From contig NZ_CP058907.1 of assembly GCF_013415845.1 (NCBI RefSeq), forward strand, positions 1,674,001 to 1,738,000: a stretch of 64,000 nt of DNA, read 5' to 3'. Source of the DNA: Rhodopseudomonas palustris (lineage in GTDB: Bacteria; Pseudomonadota; Alphaproteobacteria; Rhizobiales; Xanthobacteraceae). Shown here piece after piece: positions 55,699 to 64,000 of this stretch (the first letter of the stretch is position 1; each line of letters opens with the position of its first letter). The notes beneath the pieces were generated by a model. That model worked only from the letters and a program-made list of their open reading frames with translations. It did not search any database and was not told where the DNA came from. Both the position numbers and the translations under genes were made by a program.

Positions 55699-56615
55699 CG
55701 CCCGCGGCCAAGCGGAAAGCTGTCGCGCATCTGCAAACTGCATTCGAGATGAGCGAACGGCGGGCGTGTAAAGCCATCGGCTGCTGCCGCATGACAGTCA
55801 GATATCAGACGAGCCGGAGCGATGATGCCGGGCTGCGCCAACGTATGAGGGCGATCGCCCATGAGCGCCGGCGCTTTGGCTATCGGCGCCTCCACGTCCT
55901 GCTCAAGCGTGAGGGCTACCTGGTCAATCACAAGAAGCTGTTCCGGCTGTACCGTGAGGAGAAGCTCACAGTGCGCCGCCGGGGTGGCCGCAAACGGGCC
56001 CTCGGCACACGAGCTCCCATGATAGTGCCGGTGCTCCCGAATGATCGCTGGTCGCTCGACTTCGTGTCGGATCAGATGACCGATGGTCGACGCTTCCGCA
56101 TTCTGACTGTGGTCGACGACTGCACCCGCGAGTGCCTGGCGCTGGTGGTCGACACCTCGCTCTCGGGCGCCCGGGTCGCACGAGAACTGGACCGGCTGGT
56201 TGCCGAGCGCGGCAAGCCCAAGATGGTGGTGAGCGACAATGGCAGCGAGTTCACCAGCAATGCCATCCTGACATGGGCCGATCAGAGCCGTATCGCCTGG
56301 CACTACATTGCGCCGGGAAAACCCATGCAAAACGCCTTCATCGAGAGCTTCAACGGCCGCCTGCGGGATGAACTGCTGAACGAAACGCTGTTCACCTCGC
56401 TGGCCCAGGCCCGCGTAGCGCTCCGGTGCTGGCGGGCCGACTACAATGATGCACGACCGCACTCACAGCTCGGGTGGCGGACGCCATCCGAGTTCGCCGC
56501 CACCTGCAATCCGCGTCGGGATCTGGCGCTGCGCTATATCGAAAGCTCCACGCCAGCTCCCGCCACCGCCCACATGGGCCCATCTAACCACCCGAACGAA
56601 CTCAGACCTGGATAA
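55695..56615 (+). CDS. IS3-family transposase OrfB (DDE integrase core)
   Basis: 306 residues from the GTG at 55695 that overlaps the orfA stop. A helix-turn-helix-like part ([20 protein letters not shown]) precedes the retroviral-integrase fold with DDE residues in [26 protein letters not shown] and [16 protein letters not shown]. The C-terminus has the usual [19 protein letters not shown]. All catalytic residues are present. Confidence 0.93.
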   Translation: MTPAAKRKAVAHLQTAFEMSERRACKAIGCCRMTVRYQTSRSDDAGLRQRMRAIAHERRRFGYRRLHVLLKREGYLVNHKKLFRLYREEKLTVRRRGGRKRALGTRAPMIVPVLPNDRWSLDFVSDQMTDGRRFRILTVVDDCTRECLALVVDTSLSGARVARELDRLVAERGKPKMVVSDNGSEFTSNAILTWADQSRIAWHYIAPGKPMQNAFIESFNGRLRDELLNETLFTSLAQARVALRCWRADYNDARPHSQLGWRTPSEFAATCNPRRDLALRYIESSTPAPATAHMGPSNHPNELRPG

Positions 56616-56660
56616 AACTTGGGGGCAAGGTCATTAGGATAAGGTCTTTCTTTCCCTATG

Positions 56661-57000
56661 AAAACAAAAACCCCGCCATTTGCGGCGGGGTCAAGGACCA
56701 CTCGGAAGGAGAGCGCCGGGTGGCGCTCCTGGGTAAACTGGGTCAGGCCGGGATGCGGACGTCGTCCTCGGACGGCTCGCGGAGCACGTAACCGCGGCCC
56801 CACACCGTCTCGATGAAGTTGCGGCCGTCGGAGGCGTTGGCGAGCTTCTTGCGCAGCTTGCAGATGAAGACGTCGATGATCTTCAGTTCCGGCTCGTCCA
56901 TGCCACCGTAGAGGTGGTTGAGGAACATTTCCTTCGTCAGCGTGGTGCCCTTCCGCAGGGAGAGCAGTTCCAGCATCTGATATTCCTTGCCGGTCAGATG
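56661..57000. repeat. Right arm of 340-bp direct repeat (inside intact ctrA)
   Basis: The counterpart of 51535-51874, covering the ctrA terminator and the last 258 coding bases. The 10 silent differences show that the two arms come from diverged ctrA alleles rather than a recent in-place duplication. At 57001 the sequence continues as normal ctrA, whereas the left arm switches to cargo sequence. Confidence 0.95.
56671..56690 (-). terminator. Terminator of ctrA
   Basis: Stem CCCCGCC/GGCGGGG, loop ATTTGC, then a T-rich run on the minus strand. It lies about 50 bases after the ctrA stop at 56743. Confidence 0.88.
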
Positions 57001-57444
57001 CACGCGCTGGCCGCCGACTTCGACGGTCTTGGTGTCGAGATTGACGACGAGATCGCCGGTCTGGATCACCGACTGAGCGTGGCCCTTGGAGCGGCGGACG
57101 ATCGCGTGGATGCGCGCGACCAGCTCGTCCTTGTGGAACGGCTTGGTCATGTAGTCGTCGGCACCGACGCCCAGGCCCTTCACCTTGTCCTCGATGCCGG
57201 CGAGGCCGGACAGGATCAGGATCGGGGTTTTGATCTTGGAGACGCGCAGCTGCTTGAGAACGTCATAGCCGGACATGTCCGGCAGGTTCAGATCAAGCAG
57301 GATGATGTCGTAGTCGTACAGCTTGCCGAGGTCGACGCCTTCTTCTCCGAGATCCGTCGTGTAGACATTGAAACTCTCGGATTTGAGCATCAATTCGATC
57401 GACTGCGCAGTGGCGCTGTCATCTTCAATCAGCAATACGCGCAT
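56743..57444 (-). CDS. ctrA: Cell-cycle master response regulator CtrA
   Basis: 233 residues, the normal CtrA length. The receiver has [17 protein letters not shown], phospho-Asp near residue 51 ([13 protein letters not shown]) and KPFHKDEL; the C-terminal winged helix has [20 protein letters not shown] and [13 protein letters not shown]. CtrA controls division, flagellar and chemotaxis genes and is phosphorylated through ChpT (44601). Five GANTC sites and a TTAACCAT half-site lie upstream. The 3' half is duplicated at 51617, so part of this gene may have come with the island. Confidence 0.96.
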   Translation of the reverse strand: MRVLLIEDDSATAQSIELMLKSESFNVYTTDLGEEGVDLGKLYDYDIILLDLNLPDMSGYDVLKQLRVSKIKTPILILSGLAGIEDKVKGLGVGADDYMTKPFHKDELVARIHAIVRRSKGHAQSVIQTGDLVVNLDTKTVEVGGQRVHLTGKEYQMLELLSLRKGTTLTKEMFLNHLYGGMDEPELKIIDVFICKLRKKLANASDGRNFIETVWGRGYVLREPSEDDVRIPA

Positions 57445-57811
57445 GCCAGTCCCCTCTAAGCGCCGCTACGGGCGTCAGGCGTCCGCACACTTGCGGCACT
57501 GGAAACGCCTTTGAAGAACTGATTCGGATCCTGACGAGGAATGGTTAACAAAAACTGATTCGGCTCCGCAAGGTCCTAGCGTGCAATTTTTCTCGAATCG
57601 CACTAAGGTGTTGCGGGAAAGCAGCTTTTTGCCGACCGGCCCCTTCAAGTTCCACTTTAAGAGTAGGTGCTAACCGACTCTTGCGACTCACCCTTCATTC
57701 TGAGGGGCGAGCGTGCTCAGCTACCAAAGACAGTGACGCAATGATTAACGATGCGGGTAAACACGAAGTTAAGGCGACAGGCCCAGCGTCGACGAACTTA
57801 AGGGTTTCGCA
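57445..57811. promoter_or_regulatory. Divergent ctrA/fliI regulatory region with five GANTC sites
   Basis: 367 bases, AT-richer than the surroundings. GANTC (CcrM methylation) sites are at 57521-57525, 57557-57561, 57595-57599, 57676-57680 and 57685-57689. The minus-strand TTAACCAT (57541-57548) resembles a CtrA half-site. It serves ctrA (minus) and fliI (plus). Exact promoters were not mapped. Confidence 0.65.
57758..57772 (+). promoter_or_regulatory. Candidate CtrA box upstream of fliI
   Basis: TAAA-N7-TTAA (TAAACACGAAGTTAA), one mismatch from the CtrA consensus TTAA-N7-TTAA, centred about 47 bases before the fliI ATG. Class II flagellar genes are CtrA targets in Caulobacter. Confidence 0.5.
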
Positions 57812-59137
57812 ATGAAGGCCCTGGCGGAACAGATCGGCGATATCGATAGCGTCAATACCTATGGCCGTGTCGTCGGCGTCCGCGGACTGATGGTCGAAAT
57901 CGCCGGGCCGATTCACGCGATGAGCGTTGGCGCACGCATCGTTGTCGAGACCGGCGCCAACCGTGAGATCCCTTGCGAAGTAATCGGCTTCACCGGCAAC
58001 AACGCCATCGTCATGCCGTTTGCCGGGCTCGAAGGCGTGCGCCGCGGCTGCCGTGCGATCATCGCCAACTCTGCTGCCCAGGTGCGACCGTCTCCCCACT
58101 GGCTCGGCCGCGTCGTTAACGCTTTGGGCGAACCGATCGACGGTAAGGGGCCTCTGGTACAAGGCCCGTCGCCGATGCAGTTCCGCAATCAGCCGCCGCC
58201 GGCGCATTCGCGCAAGCGCGTCGGCATGCCGCTCGATCTCGGCGTACGTGCACTGAATACGTTTCTCACCTGCTGTCGCGGGCAGCGCATGGGTATCTTC
58301 GCCGGTTCCGGCGTTGGTAAGTCGGTGCTGCTGTCGATGCTCGCCCGCAACGTCGATGCCGCGGTATCGGTGATCGGGCTGATCGGCGAACGCGGCCGTG
58401 AGGTGCAGGAGTTCCTGCAGGACGACCTCGGCGAAGAAGGTCTCGCGCGCTCGGTTGTGGTGGTCGCGACGTCGGATGAGCCGGCGCTGATGCGGCGGCA
58501 GGCGGCGTATCTGACGCTGGCGATCGCCGAATACTTCCGCGACAACGACAAGGACGTGCTGTGCCTGATGGACTCGGTGACACGCTTTGCGATGGCGCAG
58601 CGTGAGATCGGACTGTCGGCCGGCGAGCCGCCGACCGCCAAGGGCTACACGCCGACGGTGTTCACCGAACTGCCGAAACTGCTCGAACGTGCCGGTCCGG
58701 GGCTGGGCGAGGGCACCATCACCGGCATCTTCACCGTGCTGGTCGACGGTGACGATCACAACGAGCCGGTCGCCGACGCGGTGCGCGGCATTCTCGATGG
58801 CCATATTGTGATGCAGCGCTCGATCGCCGAGCGCGGCCGCTATCCGGCCATCAATGTGCTGAAGTCGGTGTCGCGAACGATGCCGAAATCAGCCGATCCC
58901 GTTTATCTGCCGATGATCAAGCGGGCGCGGCAGATCATGGCGACCTACGCCGACATGGAAGAGCTGATCCGGCTCGGCGCCTATCGTCCCGGCTCCAGCG
59001 CCGAAGTCGACGAAGCGGTGCGGCTGCACGAGCCGCTTGAGGATTTCCTCCGCCAAGGCAAGGACGAGGCGACCAGCTTGCAGTCGGGATATGTCCAATT
59101 GGAGCAGATCCTGAGTAATTCGGAAACGGAACGCTAA
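57812..59137 (+). CDS. fliI: Flagellum-specific ATPase FliI
   Basis: 441 residues. Walker A GSGVGKS at 165-171, Walker B in [29 protein letters not shown], and the C-terminal [13 protein letters not shown]. FliI is the hexameric ATPase of the flagellar type III export gate and works with FliH and FliJ. fliJ follows after 109 bases. The start lacks a strong SD but matches family N-termini. Confidence 0.95.
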   Translation: MKALAEQIGDIDSVNTYGRVVGVRGLMVEIAGPIHAMSVGARIVVETGANREIPCEVIGFTGNNAIVMPFAGLEGVRRGCRAIIANSAAQVRPSPHWLGRVVNALGEPIDGKGPLVQGPSPMQFRNQPPPAHSRKRVGMPLDLGVRALNTFLTCCRGQRMGIFAGSGVGKSVLLSMLARNVDAAVSVIGLIGERGREVQEFLQDDLGEEGLARSVVVVATSDEPALMRRQAAYLTLAIAEYFRDNDKDVLCLMDSVTRFAMAQREIGLSAGEPPTAKGYTPTVFTELPKLLERAGPGLGEGTITGIFTVLVDGDDHNEPVADAVRGILDGHIVMQRSIAERGRYPAINVLKSVSRTMPKSADPVYLPMIKRARQIMATYADMEELIRLGAYRPGSSAEVDEAVRLHEPLEDFLRQGKDEATSLQSGYVQLEQILSNSETER

Positions 59138-59246
59138 CTTTGTCCGGCCATCATGCTTGGCACGTCAATCGATTTGCCGGGTGGCCCCGTCGTGACCATC
59201 CGGCGATGTCCCGCGTTGAACTGGGACTTCTGGGGAGTACGAGTCG

Positions 59247-59675
59247 ATGAAGTCACGCGAAACGCTGATCCGTCTGAAGAAATTTCAGGTCGACGAGCGG
59301 CGCAGACGGGTTGCCCAGATCGAAGCGATGATCGCGGATTTCGAGCGGATGTCGTCCGATCTGGAGCGCGAAATCGTCACCGAGCAGGAACGCGCGGGGA
59401 TCACTGACCCCAGCCACTTCGCCTATCCGACCTATGCCAAAGCGGCGATTCAGCGCCGCGAGAACCTGACCCGCTCTGCCGACGAGCTGCGGGTGCAGCT
59501 CGAAGAAGCGCGTGGCCAGCTGTCCGAAGCGTTCGACGAGATGAAGAAAGTCGAATTGCTCGACGAGCGCGACCAGGCGCGCGAACGCGCCGAGGAAAGT
59601 GCCCGCGAACAGGCCGACCTCGACAGCATCGGGTTGATGCGTGCACGGCTCGGTGGGGCTGGCGCCGTCGCCTGA
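59247..59675 (+). CDS. fliJ: Flagellar export protein FliJ
   Basis: 142 residues, highly helical, with a long coiled coil between about 10 and 125, as in FliJ. It begins MKSRETLIRLKKFQVDERRR and is preceded by GGGGAGTACGAGTCG. FliJ is the central stalk linking the FliI hexamer to FlhA. Its position directly after fliI supports the call; FlhA is encoded at the end of this window. Confidence 0.87.
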   Translation: MKSRETLIRLKKFQVDERRRRVAQIEAMIADFERMSSDLEREIVTEQERAGITDPSHFAYPTYAKAAIQRRENLTRSADELRVQLEEARGQLSEAFDEMKKVELLDERDQARERAEESAREQADLDSIGLMRARLGGAGAVA

Positions 59676-59699
59676 CCTTTTGCAACTTTGCGTCGAAAC

Positions 59700-59730
59700 A
59701 GCCCGGGCCCTCGGTCCGGGCTTTCGTTTG
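59700..59730 (+). terminator. Terminator after fliI-fliJ
   Basis: Stem AGCCCGG/CCGGGCT (59700-59706 with 59716-59722) followed by TTCGTTTG. It is 25 bases after the fliJ stop. Confidence 0.7.
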
Positions 59731-59852
59731 CGGTATCCACAGCCTATGCAGGGCGTGGTGGAACGCTGCGTTGCACGATATGCTGGTCTGGTTCGGGCCG
59801 CTCGGCCGGAACAGGGGGGGCGTGGCCGCAACGGCCATGGTGAGGTCTCGGA

Positions 59853-60401
59853 ATGCTGTCGCCGGCTGAGTTGGTTTCGCTGATCGCCGCGGTCGCCGAG
59901 CGCGACCAGGACGCGTTCCAGCGACTCTACGATGCGACGCGGGCGAAACTGTTCGGCGTCGTCCTTCGTATCTTGCGGCGACAGGATCTCGCCGAAGAAG
60001 TCATTCAGGACGCCTACGTCAAGATCTGGAACAACGCTGCGCAGTTCGATTCCACGGTGGCCTCGCCGATCACCTGGATGGCGTCGATCGCGCGCAACCG
60101 GGCGATCGACGTCGCGCGCAAGCGGGGCGAAGTCTCGATCGAGGAAGAGCCGTCCGCCAACGACGTCGCGGCGGAGACGCCGGATCCGCTGGCGCGCCGC
60201 GAGATGACCGAGGAATTGAAGCGGCTGCTGGAGTGCATCGGCCGTTTGGAGCCTGACCGCCAGAAGCTGGTTCTGCTGGCTTACTACAACGGCTGGAGCC
60301 GGGAGCAGCTCGGCGCCAAGTTCGGCGCTCCGGCCAATACGATCAAGACCTGGCTGCGCCGCAGCCTGCTCGATGTTCGGGGGTGTTTGGGACTGACCTG
60401 A
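59853..60401 (+). CDS. ECF-type RNA polymerase sigma factor
   Basis: 182 residues. Region 2 covers about 18-85 (RLYDATRAKLFGVVLRILRR, then QDLAEEVIQDAYVKIW); region 4 covers about 125-178 (LEPDRQKLVLLAYYNGWSRE, then PANTIKTWLRRSL). There is no sigma region 1 or 3. Its TGA shares a base with the ATG of the next gene, an anti-sigma factor (TGATG), so it is a classic autoregulated sigma/anti-sigma pair, most like the SigK/RskA (ECF19) type. The inducing stress is unknown. Confidence 0.92.
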   Translation: MLSPAELVSLIAAVAERDQDAFQRLYDATRAKLFGVVLRILRRQDLAEEVIQDAYVKIWNNAAQFDSTVASPITWMASIARNRAIDVARKRGEVSIEEEPSANDVAAETPDPLARREMTEELKRLLECIGRLEPDRQKLVLLAYYNGWSREQLGAKFGAPANTIKTWLRRSLLDVRGCLGLT

Positions 60402-61345
60402 TGGCCCACAGCGAAGACCATAGCGCGCTCGCCGCGGAATACGCGCTCGGCACACTCGACGCCGCCGAACGGGCGGAAGCCGAGGCGCTGACGCGCAGCG
60501 ATGCGGAGTTCGCCGCGCTGGTCAAAGCGTGGGAGCTGAAGCTCGGCGCGCTTAATCAGATGGTCGGGCTGGTCGAGCCACGCGCCGAGGTATGGGATCG
60601 GATCAAGGCGGTGATCGCCGCCGAGTCACAGCGCGCGGTGCCGCCGCAGGCTGCGCCGCCGATCGGTGACGTCGCCAATGCGGGGGTGCTCGGCGCGCCG
60701 GGAGATCCGATCTTGCCGCGTCCCGCCAACGACACCGGTCCCGCGCCTTCTAGCGCGTCGTCCGAACTCAGCCCTGAATCCAAGCGCGTCGTTCACTTCG
60801 CCAAGCGCGCTTACATCTGGCGCGGCGTCGCCATGCTGTCGAGCGCGATCGCAGCCTCGCTGCTGCTGGTCGTGGGCGCCCAAGTATATCAGCCGGATCT
60901 GTTGCCGGATGGGGTGCGTCCGCCGATCCGCACCAAGATCGTCAAGGTCGAAACGCCGCCGCCCGCGGTGCCGGCGCAATACGTCGCCGTGCTGCAGAAG
61001 GATGGCAACGCCCCGGCCTTCATTCTCACCGTCGATGCCGGCAGCAAGACCTTCACGGTGCGCCGCGTCGCCGCGACGCCCGAGCCGGGCAAGAGCTATG
61101 AACTCTGGATCGTCTCCGACAAGCTGCAGAAGCCGCGCTCGCTCGGCGTGATCGGCAACCGCGATTTCACTGTCAATCCGGTGCTGTCGTCCTACGATCC
61201 CGACCTCGTCAGCAAGGCGACCTATGCGGTGACGGTCGAGCCGGAAGGCGGCTCGCCGACCGGCGTTGCCACCGGTCCGATCGTATTCACCGGTAAGCTG
61301 GTCGAAAGCGTGCCGCAGGAGCCGATCCCAACCACGCCACGGTAG
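60401..61345 (+). CDS. RskA-type transmembrane anti-sigma factor
   Basis: 314 residues from the ATG at 60401. The N-terminal anti-sigma part has EYALGTLDAAERAEAEAL and VKAWELKLGALNQM; it lacks the CxxC of zinc-containing anti-sigma factors. A Pro-rich linker leads to one transmembrane segment at about 140-165, then the RskA C-terminal periplasmic domain (GKSYELWIVSDKLQKPRSLG). It holds the upstream sigma factor at the membrane. The one-base overlap supports an equimolar partner. Confidence 0.9.
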   Translation: MAHSEDHSALAAEYALGTLDAAERAEAEALTRSDAEFAALVKAWELKLGALNQMVGLVEPRAEVWDRIKAVIAAESQRAVPPQAAPPIGDVANAGVLGAPGDPILPRPANDTGPAPSSASSELSPESKRVVHFAKRAYIWRGVAMLSSAIAASLLLVVGAQVYQPDLLPDGVRPPIRTKIVKVETPPPAVPAQYVAVLQKDGNAPAFILTVDAGSKTFTVRRVAATPEPGKSYELWIVSDKLQKPRSLGVIGNRDFTVNPVLSSYDPDLVSKATYAVTVEPEGGSPTGVATGPIVFTGKLVESVPQEPIPTTPR

Positions 61346-61430
61346 TAACGGCGCTGCAGAGCGCTTGACCGATTGATTGAAGCGGACAGTTCGACGAGCG
61401 GCGCGAACTCATCATCAACGCACAAAAGAA

Positions 61431-61455
61431 AAACGCCCGTGGGGAGCGGGCGTTT
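61431..61455. terminator. Bidirectional terminator between anti-sigma gene and small conserved gene
   Basis: Stem AAACGCCCG/CGGGCGTTT with a 7-base loop. It is followed by TTCC on the plus strand and by TTCTTTTG on the minus strand, so it can stop both convergent transcripts. Confidence 0.8.
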
Positions 61456-61545
61456 TCCTTTGGGTCTCCACCTGGGGTGAGTGGGACCTCCTCAGCTCAC
61501 GCGTTGGCCAGGGGGGCTATCCGGCATGCGTGATGGCTGGAACGG

Positions 61546-61746
61546 TTAGCGGATCACCATCGTTTCCGCCTTGCTGATCGCCGTCGGCTTGCCGGCTTTG
61601 ATCACTTTTGCAGTCTGGGTGTAGCCGTCGTCAGCTCCGAGCCGCGCCGTGATCCCGAGGCCCGCCACCGCGATCCCGGCGACCAGAGCCACGGCCACAA
61701 TCTTCAAGTGGGTGGTGCGATCGGCACTGTAGATCGAATGGTTCAT
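61546..61746 (-). CDS. Small conserved single-span membrane protein
   Basis: 66 residues from the ATG at 61746, with a strong CAGGAGGCTCCCC site upstream. MNHSIYSADRTTHLKIVAVA leads into one hydrophobic segment (VALVAGIAVAGLGITA), then a short polar tail (YTQTAKVIKAGKPTAISKA). From memory, paralogous proteins of this form are common in Bradyrhizobium/Rhodopseudomonas genomes; the function is unknown. The longer open frame upstream lacks a good start. Confidence 0.8.
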   Translation of the reverse strand: MNHSIYSADRTTHLKIVAVALVAGIAVAGLGITARLGADDGYTQTAKVIKAGKPTAISKAETMVIR

Positions 61747-62076
61747 CGGGGAGCCTCCTGGTTTCTTCTCCACCCTCGGAAATTCGTGTTTGCAATCCCG
61801 AAGCAGGTTCAAAGAACTCGCCAGGAAAACGTAGGAAATCGACCGTACGTTCCGCAGAGGCGATCACAAGCGTGTGAACACGTGTGACAACGCGCGAGAA
61901 TGCAATGCGGAAGCCCGGCTTAACTTATTGAAAATTAATCAGATCGAGGGCGGGGCGAGGTGATCGGCCGAATCCCGGCGCTTATCGCCGCCCAACGCCA
62001 TTCTGGGTGGTAGGGCTTGTCTGTTGCGCAAAAGTCGCGCAGCCGAAACGAAGCAGGCGCTGCGGGAACTCCCGGC
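61747..62076. other. Intergenic region between small membrane gene and flhA 3' end
   Basis: 330 bases holding the small gene's promoter (an AT-rich patch with TTAACTTATTGAAAATTAAT near 61920) and the end of the flhA transcript. A weak hairpin TGCGC/GCGCA lies near 62026. No other gene is supported. Confidence 0.6.
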
Positions 62077-64000
62077 TCAGACGCTGCCGACCGTTTTCAG
62101 CCGCGCCCGCGGATGGATCTCGGCCTGCGACATCACGGTGGTCTGGGCGCGGAAGCGCTCGACCAGCGAGCGGACGAACGGCCGGATCGAGGCGGAGGTC
62201 ACCAGCACCGGGGCCTCGCCTTCGCGCGCGGCCTGCTCGAACTTGTCGCGCACCGCGGTCATGAATTCCGACAGCTTCGACGGCGCCATCGCCAGGGTGC
62301 GGTCTTCGCCCTGGCCGATGATCGATTCGGCGAACGCCTGCTCCCACTTCGCCGACAGCGCGATCAGCGGCAGGTAGCCGTTGTAGGAGGTGTTCTGCGC
62401 GCAGATCTGGCGCGCCAGCCGGGCGCGGACGTGCTCGACGATCGTCGACGGATTGCGCGAGAACGCCAGCGCTTCGGCGATGCCTTCGAGGATGGTCGAC
62501 AGGTCGCGGATCGAGACGCGCTCGGCGAGCAGCAGCTGGAGCACGCGCTGGATGCCCGAGACGGTGATCTGACCCGGGACGATATCCTTGACCAGCTCAC
62601 CCTGTTCCTTCGGCAGGTCTTTGAGCAGCTTCTGGGTTTCGCCATAGGACAACAGGTCGGACATGTTGGCCTTGAGCAGCTCGGTCAGATGCGTCGACAG
62701 CACGGTGGCGGCGTCGACCACGGTGTAGCCCTTCAGCGACGCCTCTTCCTTGAAGTTGGCGTCGACCCAGGTCGCGGGCAGGCCGAAGGTCGGCTCGGTG
62801 GTGTGAATGCCGGGCACCGTCACCTGTTCGCCGGCCGGGTCCATGACCATGAACTGGTTCGGCCAGATCCGGCCGGTGCCGGCGTCGACTTCCTTGATCT
62901 TGATGACGTAGGTGTTGGCCTCGAGCTGGACGTTGTCGAGGATGCGCACAGCCGGCATCACGAAGCCCATCTCGATCGCCAGCGAGCGGCGCAGCGCCTT
63001 GATCTGCTCGGTCAGGCGGTCCTGGCCGTCGGGGCCGTTGACCAGCGGCAAGAGCGCGTAGCCGAGCTCGATCTTCAGATCGTCGATCTTCAGCGCTGCG
63101 GCGATCGGCTCCTCCGCCGCGGAAGCGGCCGCCGCAGCGGCTGCGGCTGCTTCCGGCGCGGCTGCGGCCTGCGCCGCCTCGGCAGTGACCTCCCGTTTGC
63201 GGTTGCGCGCCTTCAAGGCCAGGTAGGCCGAGCCGCTGCCGAGCGCCAGGAACGGGAGGGTCGGAATGCCCGGCAGCACCGCCAGCACCAGCATCACCGC
63301 GGCCGCCATGCCGAGCGCCTGCGGGTAGCCGGAGAGCTGACCCATCATCGCCTTGTCGGCCGAGCCGGAGATGCCGGCCTTCGAGACCAGCAGGCCCGCC
63401 GCGGTCGACACGATCAGCGCCGGGATCTGAGTGACCAGGCCGTCGCCGACGGTGAGCAGCGTGTAGGTGTGGCCGGCTTCCGAGAAAGACAGGCCCTGCT
63501 GCGCGACGCCGATGATGATGCCGCCGATCACGTTGATGAACACGATCAAGAGGCCGGCGATGGCGTCGCCGCGGACGAACTTCGACGCACCGTCCATGGC
63601 GCCGAAGAAGCCGCTTTCGTCTTCGAGCTCCTTGCGCCGCGCTTTGGCGGTGGCTTCGTCGATCAGGCCGGCCGACAGGTCGGCGTCGATCGCCATCTGC
63701 TTGCCGGGCATCGAGTCCAATTGGAAACGCGCCGCGACTTCGGCGATGCGGCCCGAACCCTTGGTGATGACCACGAAGTTGACGATGATCAGGATCGTGA
63801 ACACGATGATCCCGATCACGAAATTGCCGCCCATCACGAAGCCGCCGAACGCCTCGATGACGTGACCGGCGGCCGCGGTGCCTTCATGGCCGTGCGACAG
63901 GATCAGCCGGGTCGACGCCATGTTCAGCGACAGCCGCAACATCGTCGAGATCAGGAGCACGGTTGGGAACGACGAGAATTCCAGCGGCGCCTGGATGAAC
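62077..64000 (-). CDS. flhA: Flagellar export gate protein FlhA (N-terminus outside window)
   Basis: 641 codons are visible; the gene continues past the window edge. The visible start of the sequence (LLISTMLRLSLNMASTRLIL) is the family's conserved FHIPEP region in the membrane part, with further spans to about 270 visible residues; a Glu/Ala-rich linker then leads to the cytoplasmic FlhA-C domain (GYALLPLVNG, VRILDNVQL, MVMDPAGEQVTVPGI, LLKDLPKEQGELVKDIVP). FlhA is the central export-gate and proton channel subunit working with FliI/FliJ encoded nearby. Confidence 0.95.
   Translation of the reverse strand, partial: FIQAPLEFSSFPTVLLISTMLRLSLNMASTRLILSHGHEGTAAAGHVIEAFGGFVMGGNFVIGIIVFTILIIVNFVVITKGSGRIAEVAARFQLDSMPGKQMAIDADLSAGLIDEATAKARRKELEDESGFFGAMDGASKFVRGDAIAGLLIVFINVIGGIIIGVAQQGLSFSEAGHTYTLLTVGDGLVTQIPALIVSTAAGLLVSKAGISGSADKAMMGQLSGYPQALGMAAAVMLVLAVLPGIPTLPFLALGSGSAYLALKARNRKREVTAEAAQAAAAPEAAAAAAAAASAAEEPIAAALKIDDLKIELGYALLPLVNGPDGQDRLTEQIKALRRSLAIEMGFVMPAVRILDNVQLEANTYVIKIKEVDAGTGRIWPNQFMVMDPAGEQVTVPGIHTTEPTFGLPATWVDANFKEEASLKGYTVVDAATVLSTHLTELLKANMSDLLSYGETQKLLKDLPKEQGELVKDIVPGQITVSGIQRVLQLLLAERVSIRDLSTILEGIAEALAFSRNPSTIVEHVRARLARQICAQNTSYNGYLPLIALSAKWEQAFAESIIGQGEDRTLAMAPSKLSEFMTAVRDKFEQAAREGEAPVLVTSASIRPFVRSLVERFRAQTTVMSQAEIHPRARLKTVGSV

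Larger units (their letters stand above)
55369..56633 (+). mobile_element. IS3-family insertion sequence, IS407-like group (1265 bp, complete)
   Basis: The terminal inverted repeats begin TGACCTTGCCCC at 55369-55380 and end GGGGCAAGGTCA at 56622-56633. TTAG target duplications flank it. Two overlapping frames, orfA and orfB, have intact helix-turn-helix and DDE motifs. It appears complete and potentially mobile. It inserted right after the stop codon of the TIR-WD40-Roco gene; removing it restores a 23-base spacer to the right ctrA repeat. Confidence 0.93.

Noticed and set aside
51535..57000. The direct repeats as ends of a composite transposon
   Set aside because: The repeats are ctrA coding sequence and its terminator, not transposon ends, and only one IS is present between them.

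Overview
The window reads as a chromosomal segment of a high-GC alphaproteobacterium close to Rhodopseudomonas palustris / Bradyrhizobium (Nitrobacteraceae). The reasons are the cell-cycle phosphorelay genes chpT and ctrA beside a chemotaxis operon and the flagellar genes fliI, fliJ and flhA; an EipA (DUF1134) protein; a TrpB2-type tryptophan synthase beta chain; ergothioneine genes egtB/egtD; and interspersed palindromic repeats built on ATTCCGGG...CCCGGAAT. The species name is an inference from gene content.

Layout. 1-7.3 kb: a membrane ferredoxin-domain protein cut by the window edge, the ycjX/ycjF pair, a hemolysin III-like protein, an SDR oxidoreductase, a small secreted Arg/Gly-rich protein and a threonine aldolase. 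7.5-17.4 kb: housekeeping genes (rpsD, murI, trpB2, purL, bolA) with a thioesterase, a cupin, an acyltransferase and a DUF427 protein. 17.4-23.2 kb: an accessory block (MarR regulator, small Cys-rich protein, HNH-type protein, fatty acid desaturase, egtD, egtB) lying between bolA and its usual partner grxD. 23.4-38.9 kb: grxD coupled to a macro-domain gene that lacks a normal start codon, a serine hydrolase, a benzoylformate decarboxylase-like enzyme, a CoA-thioester cluster (MaoC/HTD2 hydratase, CaiB transferase, acyl-CoA dehydrogenase, CYP153-like P450, isovaleryl-CoA dehydrogenase), a methyltransferase, an L,D-transpeptidase and a second ThDP enzyme. 38.9-40.8 kb: an AT-rich orphan gene with a C-terminal PD-(D/E)XK nuclease signature next to tRNA-Val(CAC). 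40.9-45.3 kb: a membrane coiled-coil protein, EipA, a YHS protein, CysQ and ChpT. 45.4-51.3 kb: cheA-cheW-cheY-cheB-cheR. 51.5-57.4 kb: the accessory island described below, ending with intact ctrA. 57.8-64 kb: fliI-fliJ, an ECF sigma/anti-sigma pair, a small conserved protein and flhA.

The most unusual locus is 51.5-57.0 kb. An AT-rich gene of about 1,139 codons encodes one polypeptide with a TIR domain, seven WD40 repeats, a Roco-type GTPase plus COR-like region, a four-cysteine zinc-ribbon-like segment and a C-terminal DUF4365-like nuclease domain. This looks like a self-contained NLR/STAND-style immune protein. It is bracketed by two copies of the last 340 bp of the ctrA region (offset 5126 bp, 10 differences, all silent). 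One copy belongs to the intact ctrA and the other is a headless ctrA fragment. That is the pattern expected if a circular DNA carrying a ctrA 3' end plus this cargo integrated into ctrA and restored the gene. An IS3-family element (IS407-like, 1265 bp, TTAG target duplication) later landed directly after the stop codon of the large gene.

The core genes fit together: ChpT relays phosphate to CtrA. A CtrA-like box lies upstream of fliI, and five GANTC sites lie in the ctrA-fliI intergenic region, consistent with CcrM/CtrA cell-cycle control of the flagellar and chemotaxis genes around it. All homology statements come from reading motifs and remembered family features; no database search was run.
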